The notes beneath the pieces were generated by a model. It had not been told where the DNA came from and made no database searches. It worked only from the letters and a program-made list of their open reading frames with translations. Shown here in pieces: positions 48,786 to 55,351 of a stretch of 55,351 nucleotides of DNA; position 1 is the stretch's first letter; each line of letters opens with the position of its first letter. Origin of the DNA: Gracilaria vermiculophylla (Eukaryota > Rhodophyta > Florideophyceae > Gracilariales > Gracilariaceae); assembly GCA_019155205.2 (NCBI GenBank), contig JAHNZQ020000172.1:2638873-2694223 (forward strand). The letters are read 5' to 3'. The position numbers and the translations under genes were made by a program.

Positions 48786-50330
48786 TCAGGGAGAATGAAC
48801 CGGTAGTAGCACTTTGGAGGTTTCTCCGGCGGACACCGGTTTGCCGACGCCAAGTACGACGACGAGCAGTGCGCCAACAAGGGCCAGCACACCGCCGAAA
48901 AACATGACGGCGGAAGGGTCGTCGTTGAAGAGGGCGAGAATAATGGGAGCGACGCACGCGACGATGAGCTGCGGCCCGCTTTGGCTGGCGTTGAAAATCA
49001 TCTGAAACAGACCGACGCGGTCTCGATACCACGGCTTCGATTCCAGCGCGTCTCCGATGAGGGTCCAGGGCACGCCCATGGTGGTTCCCCACACGATGCC
49101 GAACAGGCCGATGTCCGCGACGGTGACGGCCTTGAGCGCGCGCGACGGCGGCTCACCAGGTGTGCTGCCGCGAATGAACGGCGCGGCCATGAGCACGGCG
49201 GCCTCGACGAGCTGGCTCGCTGCGTAGATGGACATGCTGCCGAAGCGGCGCACGAGCGCCGGCAGCGCCAGCGAGAAGACCAGGGTGACGGCGGCGGTGA
49301 CGGCGTTTCCCTTGCCGCCCAGGCGCACGCCTTGGTCGAAGACGGCGCGCTTGTCGCTGCCGGCCGGCGCCGTGCCGTCGCCCAGATACACGTTCTTTCC
49401 GACCCAGGCGTTGACGTACACGAAGAGGGCGAAGAAGCCGCACCAGGTGCAGAGCTGGATGGAAAAGACGCGCCAGTACGGGGTGGGCAGGTTGCGCAGG
49501 GCGAGCAGGAAGGAGGCGGGCGCGACGGGCGCAGAGGGCGGGGAGGGCGGGGCGTCGGGCTGCGCGGCGATTTCGATGGCGTCACTCGAGCCGTGGGCGA
49601 CGGCCTCGTACTCGCGCAGCGAGAGCGGGGCGTCGTGCGTGAAGCACACCGAGACGGCGACGGTGAGCAGGAGGACGAGGGCGGCGACGGCACAGACGGC
49701 CTGCACGTCGTGCTCAAAATAGGGGACATAGTCGGCGAGGCCGACGGCGGTGAAGGCGCTGCCGAGCAGGTTGCCAAGGCCGGTGAAGACGCCAATGTAG
49801 GCGTTGCCGATGTGGCGCTGGTGGCGCGGCACAAACTCGGTGACGAGGGCGCGCAGGGGCCCCTGCACGGCCTGGACGGAAAAGTCGAGCAGGAAGAAGG
49901 CGGAGATGGCGATGGGGAGGGCGGCGTGCGCGGCGCCCAGGGCGCGCGCGGCGGCGGCGGCGTTGGCAAAGAGCAGCAGGGCGGCGGCGGTGAGGGCGGC
50001 GCCGGCGACGAGGAAGGGGCGGCGCCGGCCGAACGGCGACGCGCAGCGGTCGGAGAAGTGGCCCACGATGGGCTGGACGATGAGGCCGGATAGGGGACCG
50101 GCCATCCAGGCGAGCGAGACGGCGCGCTCGGAGAGGCCGAGCAGCAGCAGCTGCGAGGTGCCGAGGTTGATTTGCGCCGAGTACGAGACGGAGACGCCGC
50201 ACATGGCCACTGCGCACAGGATGATACGCCAGCGCGGCAGCGCGACGGCGGCGGCGGCGGCGGCGGTCGGCGCGCCGGGCGGCGGCGGCGACTGGGCGCG
50301 CCCCTCGTTGGCGGCGGTGAGCGACTTCAT
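48786..50330 (-). CDS. sucrose/H+ symporter-type transporter (GPH family, MFS)
   Basis: 514 residues with twelve hydrophobic segments. GPH sucrose carriers drive disaccharide uptake with protons at plasma or vacuole membranes. The first loop holds GPLSGLIVQPIVGHFSDRC followed by SPFGRRRPFLVAGA, the R-x-GRR-P signature of plant and algal sucrose transporters. Helix 1 starts WRIILCAVAMCGVSVSYSAQ. Later family blocks are LLDFSVQAVQGPLRALVTEF, HIGNAYIGVFTGLGNLLGS and, after a Ser/Pro-rich central loop, VFSIQLCTWCGFFALFVYVNAWVG and GIVWGTTMGVPWTLIGDAL. Red algae store floridoside and make little sucrose, so the substrate may be another glycoside. Divergent from CtpA. Confidence 0.85.
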   Translation of the reverse strand: MKSLTAANEGRAQSPPPPGAPTAAAAAAVALPRWRIILCAVAMCGVSVSYSAQINLGTSQLLLLGLSERAVSLAWMAGPLSGLIVQPIVGHFSDRCASPFGRRRPFLVAGAALTAAALLLFANAAAAARALGAAHAALPIAISAFFLLDFSVQAVQGPLRALVTEFVPRHQRHIGNAYIGVFTGLGNLLGSAFTAVGLADYVPYFEHDVQAVCAVAALVLLLTVAVSVCFTHDAPLSLREYEAVAHGSSDAIEIAAQPDAPPSPPSAPVAPASFLLALRNLPTPYWRVFSIQLCTWCGFFALFVYVNAWVGKNVYLGDGTAPAGSDKRAVFDQGVRLGGKGNAVTAAVTLVFSLALPALVRRFGSMSIYAASQLVEAAVLMAAPFIRGSTPGEPPSRALKAVTVADIGLFGIVWGTTMGVPWTLIGDALESKPWYRDRVGLFQMIFNASQSGPQLIVACVAPIILALFNDDPSAVMFFGGVLALVGALLVVVLGVGKPVSAGETSKVLLPVHSP

Positions 50331-50471
50331 GGCGGGCGCCAGAGCAGCGCGGCGCGCGGGCGGGGCGCGCGGCCCTCAGCGGGCGCGGTGGGCGCGGTGG
50401 GCGCGGTGGGCGTGGGCGCGGCGAGTGCCAACCGTCGCGGCAGCCAGAGCGAGCGCCTCGAATTGCGGCGC

Positions 50472-50611
50472 CACGCGCCCACGCGCCCACGCGCCCACGC
50501 GCCCACGCGCCCACGCGCTTACGCGCCCACGCGCCCACGCGCCCAAGCGCCCACGCGCCCACGCGCCCACGCGCCCACGCGCCCACGCGCCCACGCGCCC
50601 ACGCGCCCACG
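50472..50611. repeat. 8-bp minisatellite (ACGCGCCC)n between divergent genes
   Basis: About 17 head-to-tail copies of ACGCGCCC with a few variants (ACGCGCTT, AAGCGCCC), lying between the start codons of the sugar transporter (50330) and CtpA (50717). Its place in a 390-bp divergent promoter means copy number could affect both genes. Confidence 0.9.
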
Positions 50612-50716
50612 TGCCCCCGGGCGCAGCGTGTGCATGCGCTGGTCACGCACGGCGCAAGGCGGCGGCGCAGCGCGCGCGCCTCCGGCGCCGCGCCCCGCGC
50701 CGCGCGCGCGCGCGAG

Positions 50717-52927
50717 ATGGCGGCGAGTTGGGCCTCCGCGGCGGCGTTCGCGCCGCTGCTGCCGGCGCGCGTGCGTTGCGGCGCTGGCGCGCGCGGCGGA
50801 GCGTTTGCGGCGCGCCGCGCGCTGCTGCCGGCCGCGCCGGCGCGCGCGCGCGCCAGATGTGCGCTGCGCGCGCAAGACGCCCGCGAGGGCGAGGGCGAGG
50901 GCGAGGGCGAGGGCGAGGGCGAGGGCGAGGGCGAGGGCGGCCGCCCGCCGCGGCCCGCGGCCGGCGGCGGCGGCGAGCCGGCCGAAAAGGCGCTGGACGG
51001 CGTCGGCGCGGAGCGCGGCGTGAACGAGCAGTCGAGCAGCGCGGACGAGCAGTCGCGCAGCGCGAACGAGCAGTCGCGCAGCGCGCTGCTCGGGTGGCTC
51101 GCGTGGAGCGCCGCCGCGCTCAAGCGCCTCTTCGCGCCGGGCGGCTTTGTGTGGGGCGTGGCGACGGGCGTGTCGCTGTCCGTGGCGCTGCTGTTCTTCC
51201 AGTGGAACGGCGACGGCGACAGCGTGCTCAAGCAGAAGGTGACGCTGTTCGACTTCATCTTGCAGGACATCGACTCGTCGTACGTGGACAAGGTGGACAT
51301 CAACCGGCTGTTCGAGACGGGCGTCAACTCCATGCTGGGCACGCTCGACCCGTACACGCAGTTTGAGAACAACGCGCAGGCCGCCGAAATGGCGCTCAAG
51401 ACCAACGGGCGCTACGCGGGCGTGGGGCTGGGCATCACGCTGGACGACGAGGGCGACGCCAAGGCCAGCAAAGAGCAGCGCGTCGTGGTGGTGTCGGCGT
51501 TCGAGGGCTACGCGTTCGACGCCGGCGTGCGGCCCGGCGACGTGATCGAGAGCGTGGCGGGGCGGCGCATTGGCGGGCTCTCGCTCGAGACGGTGACCGA
51601 CATGCTGCGCGGCGAGCCCGGGACGACGGTGAGCGTGACGGTGCGGCGCGAGGGCGCCGAGCAACCGTTGACGTTTTCGCTGGCGCGGCAGAGCGTGCGC
51701 ATCAAGGACGTGCCGGCGTTTGGGTTTGTGGGCGACGACAGCGAGCGTATAGGGTACGTGCGGCTGCAGTCGTTCGCAAAGGACGCGGCGGCGGAGGTGA
51801 AGCTGGCCGTGGAGGCGCTGCGCAGCGGCGGGGGGCGCGAGCTGGACGGGCTGGTGCTGGACCTGCGCGGCAACCCCGGCGGGCTGCTCAACGCGGCGAT
51901 CGAGGTTTCGGAGCTGTTCGTGCCGCGCGACTCGGTAATCGTGTCGACAAAGGGGCGCGGGCTGGCGCCGGACCGCACGTACGTGTCGTCCAAGCAGCCG
52001 GTGGTGGCGGCGTCGATGCCGCTGGCGGTGCTGGTGAACGGGCAGACGGCGTCGGCCTCGGAGATTGTGGCCGGGGCGATCCAGGACATGGACGCCGGGG
52101 TGATCGTCGGGTCGCGCAGCTTTGGCAAGGGGCTGGTGCAGAACGTGCAGGAGCTGCCGTTCAACACGGCGCTCAAGTACACGGTGGGCAAGTACTACAC
52201 GCCAAGCGGGCGGTGCATCCAGGCGGTGAACTACGAGCAGGGCGGGGGCGACGGGGCGGCGGCGGTGCGGCGCGTGCAGGAGGGCGAGCGGGCGGAGTTC
52301 CGCACGGCGCGCGGGCGGCGCGTGCGCGACGGGGGCGGCATCGAGCCGGACGTGGAGGTGGTGCGGCGCGCGAGCGTGCTGGAGCAGGCGCTGCTGCGGC
52401 AGAACATGTACTTTCGGTTTGCGACGCAGTTCGGGGCGCGGTGCGGGGCGGAGGAGCAGGTGGCGGACGGGCTGGGGCTGGGTGTGGCGGACAAGGTGTA
52501 CGGGGAGTTTGTGGCGTTTGTGGCGGACAGCGAGTTCCGGTACGAGTCGCGGTTCGACGAGGCGCTGGCGCAGCTGGACAGCTTGTTTGACGAGGTCGGG
52601 TACGGCGAGGCGCGCGCCAGGGTGGGCGACGTGCGGACGGCGACCAAGGCGGAGATGAGGAGCGACTTTGTGCGGCACGAGCGCGCCATCCGCAGGCAGG
52701 TGGAGTCTGCGATCCGGGCGCGCTTCCAGCCGGACTCGCAGCGCCTGCTCGCCGAGCTGCGCGACGACGAGCAGCTCAGCGCTGCGGTGCGCATCCTGCG
52801 CAGCCGCGACGAGTACGAGCGGCTGCTCGGCGGCGGCGTCGGCGGCGATGCCAAGCTGAGCGCGGCAGCGGCTGCGGCGGCGTCGGGCGCCGACGGCAGT
52901 CAGCTGCTTAGTAAAACGAACGACTGA
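50717..52927 (+). CDS. ctpA: plastid carboxyl-terminal processing protease CtpA (S41)
   Basis: 736 residues from MAASWASAAAFAPLL. The frame is open further 5' but without an upstream ATG. CtpA matures the D1 protein of photosystem II in the thylakoid lumen. An Arg/Ala leader (transit peptide) and an (EG)n run precede a hydrophobic segment at about 51146-51200 (FVWGVATGVSLSVALLFF), probably a thylakoid signal or anchor. After an N-domain with DPYTQF comes a PDZ domain (51410-51660, with GVGLGITL and AGVRPGDVIESVAGRRIGG), then the protease core with LVLDLRGNPGGLL. Nucleophile Ser is codon 52052 in TASASEI and the base Lys is codon 52127 in SFGKG, 25 residues apart as in E. coli Prc. A long helical C-tail of about 200 residues follows GGIEPDV; bacterial-type CtpAs end soon after that motif. 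Confidence 0.92.
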   Translation: MAASWASAAAFAPLLPARVRCGAGARGGAFAARRALLPAAPARARARCALRAQDAREGEGEGEGEGEGEGEGEGGRPPRPAAGGGGEPAEKALDGVGAERGVNEQSSSADEQSRSANEQSRSALLGWLAWSAAALKRLFAPGGFVWGVATGVSLSVALLFFQWNGDGDSVLKQKVTLFDFILQDIDSSYVDKVDINRLFETGVNSMLGTLDPYTQFENNAQAAEMALKTNGRYAGVGLGITLDDEGDAKASKEQRVVVVSAFEGYAFDAGVRPGDVIESVAGRRIGGLSLETVTDMLRGEPGTTVSVTVRREGAEQPLTFSLARQSVRIKDVPAFGFVGDDSERIGYVRLQSFAKDAAAEVKLAVEALRSGGGRELDGLVLDLRGNPGGLLNAAIEVSELFVPRDSVIVSTKGRGLAPDRTYVSSKQPVVAASMPLAVLVNGQTASASEIVAGAIQDMDAGVIVGSRSFGKGLVQNVQELPFNTALKYTVGKYYTPSGRCIQAVNYEQGGGDGAAAVRRVQEGERAEFRTARGRRVRDGGGIEPDVEVVRRASVLEQALLRQNMYFRFATQFGARCGAEEQVADGLGLGVADKVYGEFVAFVADSEFRYESRFDEALAQLDSLFDEVGYGEARARVGDVRTATKAEMRSDFVRHERAIRRQVESAIRARFQPDSQRLLAELRDDEQLSAAVRILRSRDEYERLLGGGVGGDAKLSAAAAAAASGADGSQLLSKTND
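50885..50938. repeat. (GAGGGC)9 repeat coding Glu-Gly
   Basis: Nine perfect hexamers within the CtpA leader, giving alternating Glu and Gly. It lies between transit peptide and membrane segment, where length variation is probably tolerated. Confidence 0.95.
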
Positions 52928-53559
52928 GCGATTTACGCGGCACTTTGTCGGGGCGCTACAAAAATGCGCGAGGAGCGGCGCCGTGAGCGAGACACGCGCT
53001 CGACGGGCGGCAAGGCGTTGCGCGGTGGGTGGGCGCGCTGCGCAGCTTGCTCAGACGGCGCGAGCGCCGGCTGCAGCTGCAGCTGTGGCGAGGCGGCGGC
53101 CCGCCGTGCCACTCGTGCCACGGCTAGAACGGTGAGCTCGCTCGCTCTCCACAACGTGCGCCCCCAAAGTGCGAGCGGCTCAAGGCGCCCAGCACGCCGC
53201 AACTCGCGACAACGCCGGCGGCGCGGTCGTGCGAGAGTTGATTCAGCGCGCCGCGCCGCTGCTTACATGGCACGCGAGACACGCTCACGACATGATGATG
53301 TGAGGTGCAACACCACACACGTTGCGTCGGGTGTGCAGCAGAAGGAGAGCGCTGCGGAGGCGCCAACGCTTGGTGCGCGCGGCGTGTGCCAAAGCGGTCG
53401 ACAACATCAACGCATGGTCGACGCGCCCCCCGCTCATGGCACGCCGGGCGCCTCACGCAACACGGCGCGCCTCGATTCACGGGCTGGCCGCTTGGGCGCA
53501 GCGCCAAAAACGTCGCGCGCGCGCGCGGCCGGAAAACACGCGCGCGCGCTCACACGCGC
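52928..53559. other. convergent spacer, CtpA / FG-GAP genes
   Basis: 632 bp, GC-rich. Frames on both strands stay open by composition only. No gene seen. Confidence 0.45.
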
Positions 53560-55083
53560 TCACACGCGGCCGATGACGACGGTGGAGCCGTGGCGCACGT
53601 TGCGCGCCACGCCCACAAAGCCGCTGGCGTAGCGCACAAACACGCGGTCGACGACGGCGCGCGCGCCCAGCCCAAAGTGCAGCGTCTCCAGGTACGCGCG
53701 CGACACGGCGCTGCCGTTGGACCCCACGCGGCGCATCATGCGCAGCGCGCCGGCCACCACCAGCACCGTGGCGTGCAGCGGCGTGGCGCTCAGGTTGGGC
53801 GCGTCGCCCACGCGCACGGTCACGAAGCGCGAGCGCGGCGTGAGCGGCAGCATGTTGCGGAACAGCCGGTAGTGCCCGCCCCACTTCGCCACGTGCTGGT
53901 CGCCGTTGCTGGCCACCACGTCCAGCCGCCCGTCGCCGTCCCAGTCTACGGCGGCCGCGCCGTCGCCGCGCACGCCGCGCGACCGCCACACCAGCCCGTC
54001 CGCGCGCCGGAACGTGCCGTCGCCGCGATTGAGCAGCATCACGGCCGCCGCGCTGTACTGCGTCACCAGGATGTCCACAAAGCCGTCGTTGTTGAAGTCG
54101 CCCACGGTGACGCCGCGCGACATGGTGCCGCGCGGGATGCCCGCCGCCGCGCTCACGTCCACGTAGCGCCCGCCGCGGTTCTCCAGCAGGTAGTCGTTGA
54201 AGTCGGAGCCGGGCACCCACTTGAGGTCGCCCGTGCGCGTGCGCGCCACGTACAGGTCAAAGTCGCCGTCGTTGTCGTAGTCCAGCTCCGCCACGGACAC
54301 CACGCCGGTGCGCAGCACCTCGGGCGGGAACACGCGCTCCGATACGTCGCGGAACACGTACGGCCGCTGCACCTGCCACATCTTGAGCTTCCAGAACGAC
54401 ACCAGCTCCATCACGCCGTCGCCGTCCACGTCGGTGACGGCGCCGTACCAGTTGCGGTCTTGCGCAAGGCGGCGCACGGCGCGCGCGCGGTAGCGGCCGT
54501 CGCCGCGCGCCTCGTACGCAAAGTTGGACGCGCGCGCGGCGCGCGGCTCGGCGTTGAGCAGCAGCACGTCCGGGAACGCCACGTGCTTGCGCGCGGCCAC
54601 GGACATGAAGAGCGCGGTGCGGCCGCGCGCGCCGCGCCGCGCCAGCCCGGCGGCGGCCGACACGTCCACCACCTCGCGCGTGGCGCCGCGCACCTCGAAC
54701 ATGAGCGGGTGCGACGGGCTGCGGCCAAAGTTGCCGCCCACGCACATGACGAAGCGCATGGCGCGGTTGAAGGGCGAGATGGGGCCGGCGACGATGCCGT
54801 GCGTGTCGCGCCACACGCGCCACGGCGACTGCGTGAAGGTGCCGTTGCGGTTGTTGAAGAACAGCTGCGCGTAGCCGGCGTCGTGGTGGCCGAAGATGAG
54901 GTCGGGCCAGCCGTCGCGGTCCAGATCCACCACAGTGGGGCCGCCGTACTTCTTGAGGCGCGGCCTGCGCGGGTCGAGCCCGGCGCGCGACGACCAGTCA
55001 CGGAAGCGCGGCACGGTCTGCGCGAGCGCGGCGCGCAGCAGCAGCAGCGCGGCGCACGCGCACACGCCGAACAGGGCGGGCAT
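53560..55083 (-). CDS. secreted FG-GAP/VCBS repeat protein with C-terminal ASPIC/UnbV domain
   Basis: 507 residues. A signal peptide (MPALFGVCACAALLLLRAALA, cleavage near AQT) leads to a chain of FG-GAP/VCBS repeats with calcium-loop consensus: VDLDRDGWPDLIFG, VTDVDGDGVMELVSF, AELDYDNDGDFDLYVAR, VGDFNNDGFVDILVT, VDWDGDGRLDVVASNG. The end (LHFGLGARAVVDRVFVRYASGF) is the ASPIC/UnbV signature. The repeats form an integrin-like propeller; proteins with this pair are usually secreted or surface-bound and common in bacteria (for example Planctomycetes and Bacteroidetes). In an alga it could be of bacterial origin. Role unknown; perhaps binding or processing of extracellular polysaccharide. Its upstream region is cut at 57 bp by the poly-G. 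Confidence 0.88.
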   Translation of the reverse strand: MPALFGVCACAALLLLRAALAQTVPRFRDWSSRAGLDPRRPRLKKYGGPTVVDLDRDGWPDLIFGHHDAGYAQLFFNNRNGTFTQSPWRVWRDTHGIVAGPISPFNRAMRFVMCVGGNFGRSPSHPLMFEVRGATREVVDVSAAAGLARRGARGRTALFMSVAARKHVAFPDVLLLNAEPRAARASNFAYEARGDGRYRARAVRRLAQDRNWYGAVTDVDGDGVMELVSFWKLKMWQVQRPYVFRDVSERVFPPEVLRTGVVSVAELDYDNDGDFDLYVARTRTGDLKWVPGSDFNDYLLENRGGRYVDVSAAAGIPRGTMSRGVTVGDFNNDGFVDILVTQYSAAAVMLLNRGDGTFRRADGLVWRSRGVRGDGAAAVDWDGDGRLDVVASNGDQHVAKWGGHYRLFRNMLPLTPRSRFVTVRVGDAPNLSATPLHATVLVVAGALRMMRRVGSNGSAVSRAYLETLHFGLGARAVVDRVFVRYASGFVGVARNVRHGSTVVIGRV

Positions 55084-55138
55084 GGCGGGGTCGGCGGCGA
55101 CGGGCGACGATACTTGATTTGGGAGAGCACCTGATAAG

Positions 55139-55140
<2 letters not shown>

Positions 55141-55174
<34 letters not shown>

Positions 55175-55175
55175 T

Positions 55176-55216
<41 letters not shown>

Positions 55217-55250
55217 CGGGGGTGGGGGGGGGTGGGTGGGGGGGGGGGGG
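55141..55250. repeat. poly-G tract, probably artefact
   Basis: About 110 bases nearly all G, with scattered T and C. When compared base for base with 26537-26646 (offset 28604), most of the non-G bases in the right half match that site (c55217, t55233, t55237), as if a read of that site had lost most non-G calls. Confidence 0.75.
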
Positions 55251-55351
55251 GTTTCCAGAGGGGGGGGCGGGGGGCGGGCGTTGCGGTTGCGACGGGTGCG
55301 AATTTGACGGATGCGGCTGTGGCGGGTGCGGATGTGGTGGGTGCGGGTGTG
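55251..55351. repeat. copy of 26647-26747, G-biased at its left end
   Basis: From 55270 to 55351, 82 bases are identical to 26666-26747 inside the Pro/His-rich gene. Left of this, mismatches increase and almost all are changes to G. This pattern suggests an artefactual contig end and not a biological duplication. Confidence 0.85.

Noticed and set aside
48981..51366. 370- and 520-codon + frames opposite the sugar transporter
   Set aside because: Gly/Glu/Arg- or Arg/Ala-rich shadows of the transporter and of the minisatellite.
50519..52678. 719-codon minus frame opposite CtpA
   Set aside because: Antisense shadow; its end is the translated minisatellite.
53305..55134. 609-codon + frame opposite the FG-GAP protein
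   Set aside because: His/Ala/Arg-rich antisense shadow; the minus frame shows repeated calcium-loop motifs and a signal peptide.
1..55351. tRNA or rRNA genes
   Set aside because: I looked for T-arm and box B-like sequences by eye and saw no full cloverleaf; a dedicated scan could still find one.

Overview
The window looks like nuclear DNA of a red alga; this is inference from content. Most genes are single open frames (one clear spliceosomal intron is visible, 18441-18552). The gene set is eukaryotic and photosynthetic: Elongator subunit ELP4, a MAP kinase, a Sac phosphoinositide phosphatase, UBAC2-like and AMBRA1-like proteins, and a plastid-type carboxyl-terminal processing protease. Two carbohydrate sulfotransferases plus a dead third copy fit an organism with sulfated wall galactans. 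A 100-N gap (13057-13156) and a damaged right edge show that this is a draft scaffold. The species cannot be read from the sequence alone.

Region 1 (1-14.5 kb) is a graveyard of mobile elements. In order it holds the 3' end of a chromodomain Ty3/gypsy element with its LTR, and a decayed Ty1/copia pol (integrase, reverse transcriptase, RNase H) whose RT is split by an 879-bp insertion bracketed by TGTGGTG. Next come two LTR-like 620-bp direct repeats that flank a PIF/Harbinger-type transposase pseudogene, and two adjacent Tc1-type elements with an IR/DR terminus. The region ends with a decayed J-domain gene beside the assembly gap and an orphan Tc1 terminus.

Region 2 (15-33.3 kb) is genic: sulfotransferase 1, its truncated tandem duplicate, a two-exon plastid-type GIY-YIG protein, ELP4 (its stop codon is 25 bp from that of the GIY-YIG gene), sulfotransferase 2, a strictosidine-synthase-like protein, a Pro/His-rich protein with an unassigned C-terminal domain, a Sac phosphatase and a HAD phosphatase/mutase.

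Region 3 (33.3-41 kb) is poorer in genes and largely AT-richer: one frameshifted small gene, about 3 kb with no recognisable gene, UBAC2, then about 2.5 kb without a gene that contains a 25-base poly-C run.

Region 4 (41-55 kb) is very GC-rich and dense. It holds a poly-Q/poly-A protein, a TDY-type MAP kinase divergent from an AMBRA1-like WD40 protein, a sucrose-type GPH transporter divergent from plastid CtpA across an 8-bp minisatellite, and a secreted FG-GAP/ASPIC protein. The last 200 bases are a run of G followed by a G-substituted copy of 26.6 kb of this same window, most likely an assembly or base-calling artefact.

There is no operon-like pathway. The recurrent layout is divergent pairs sharing 0.4-1 kb of upstream DNA and convergent pairs with short spacers.
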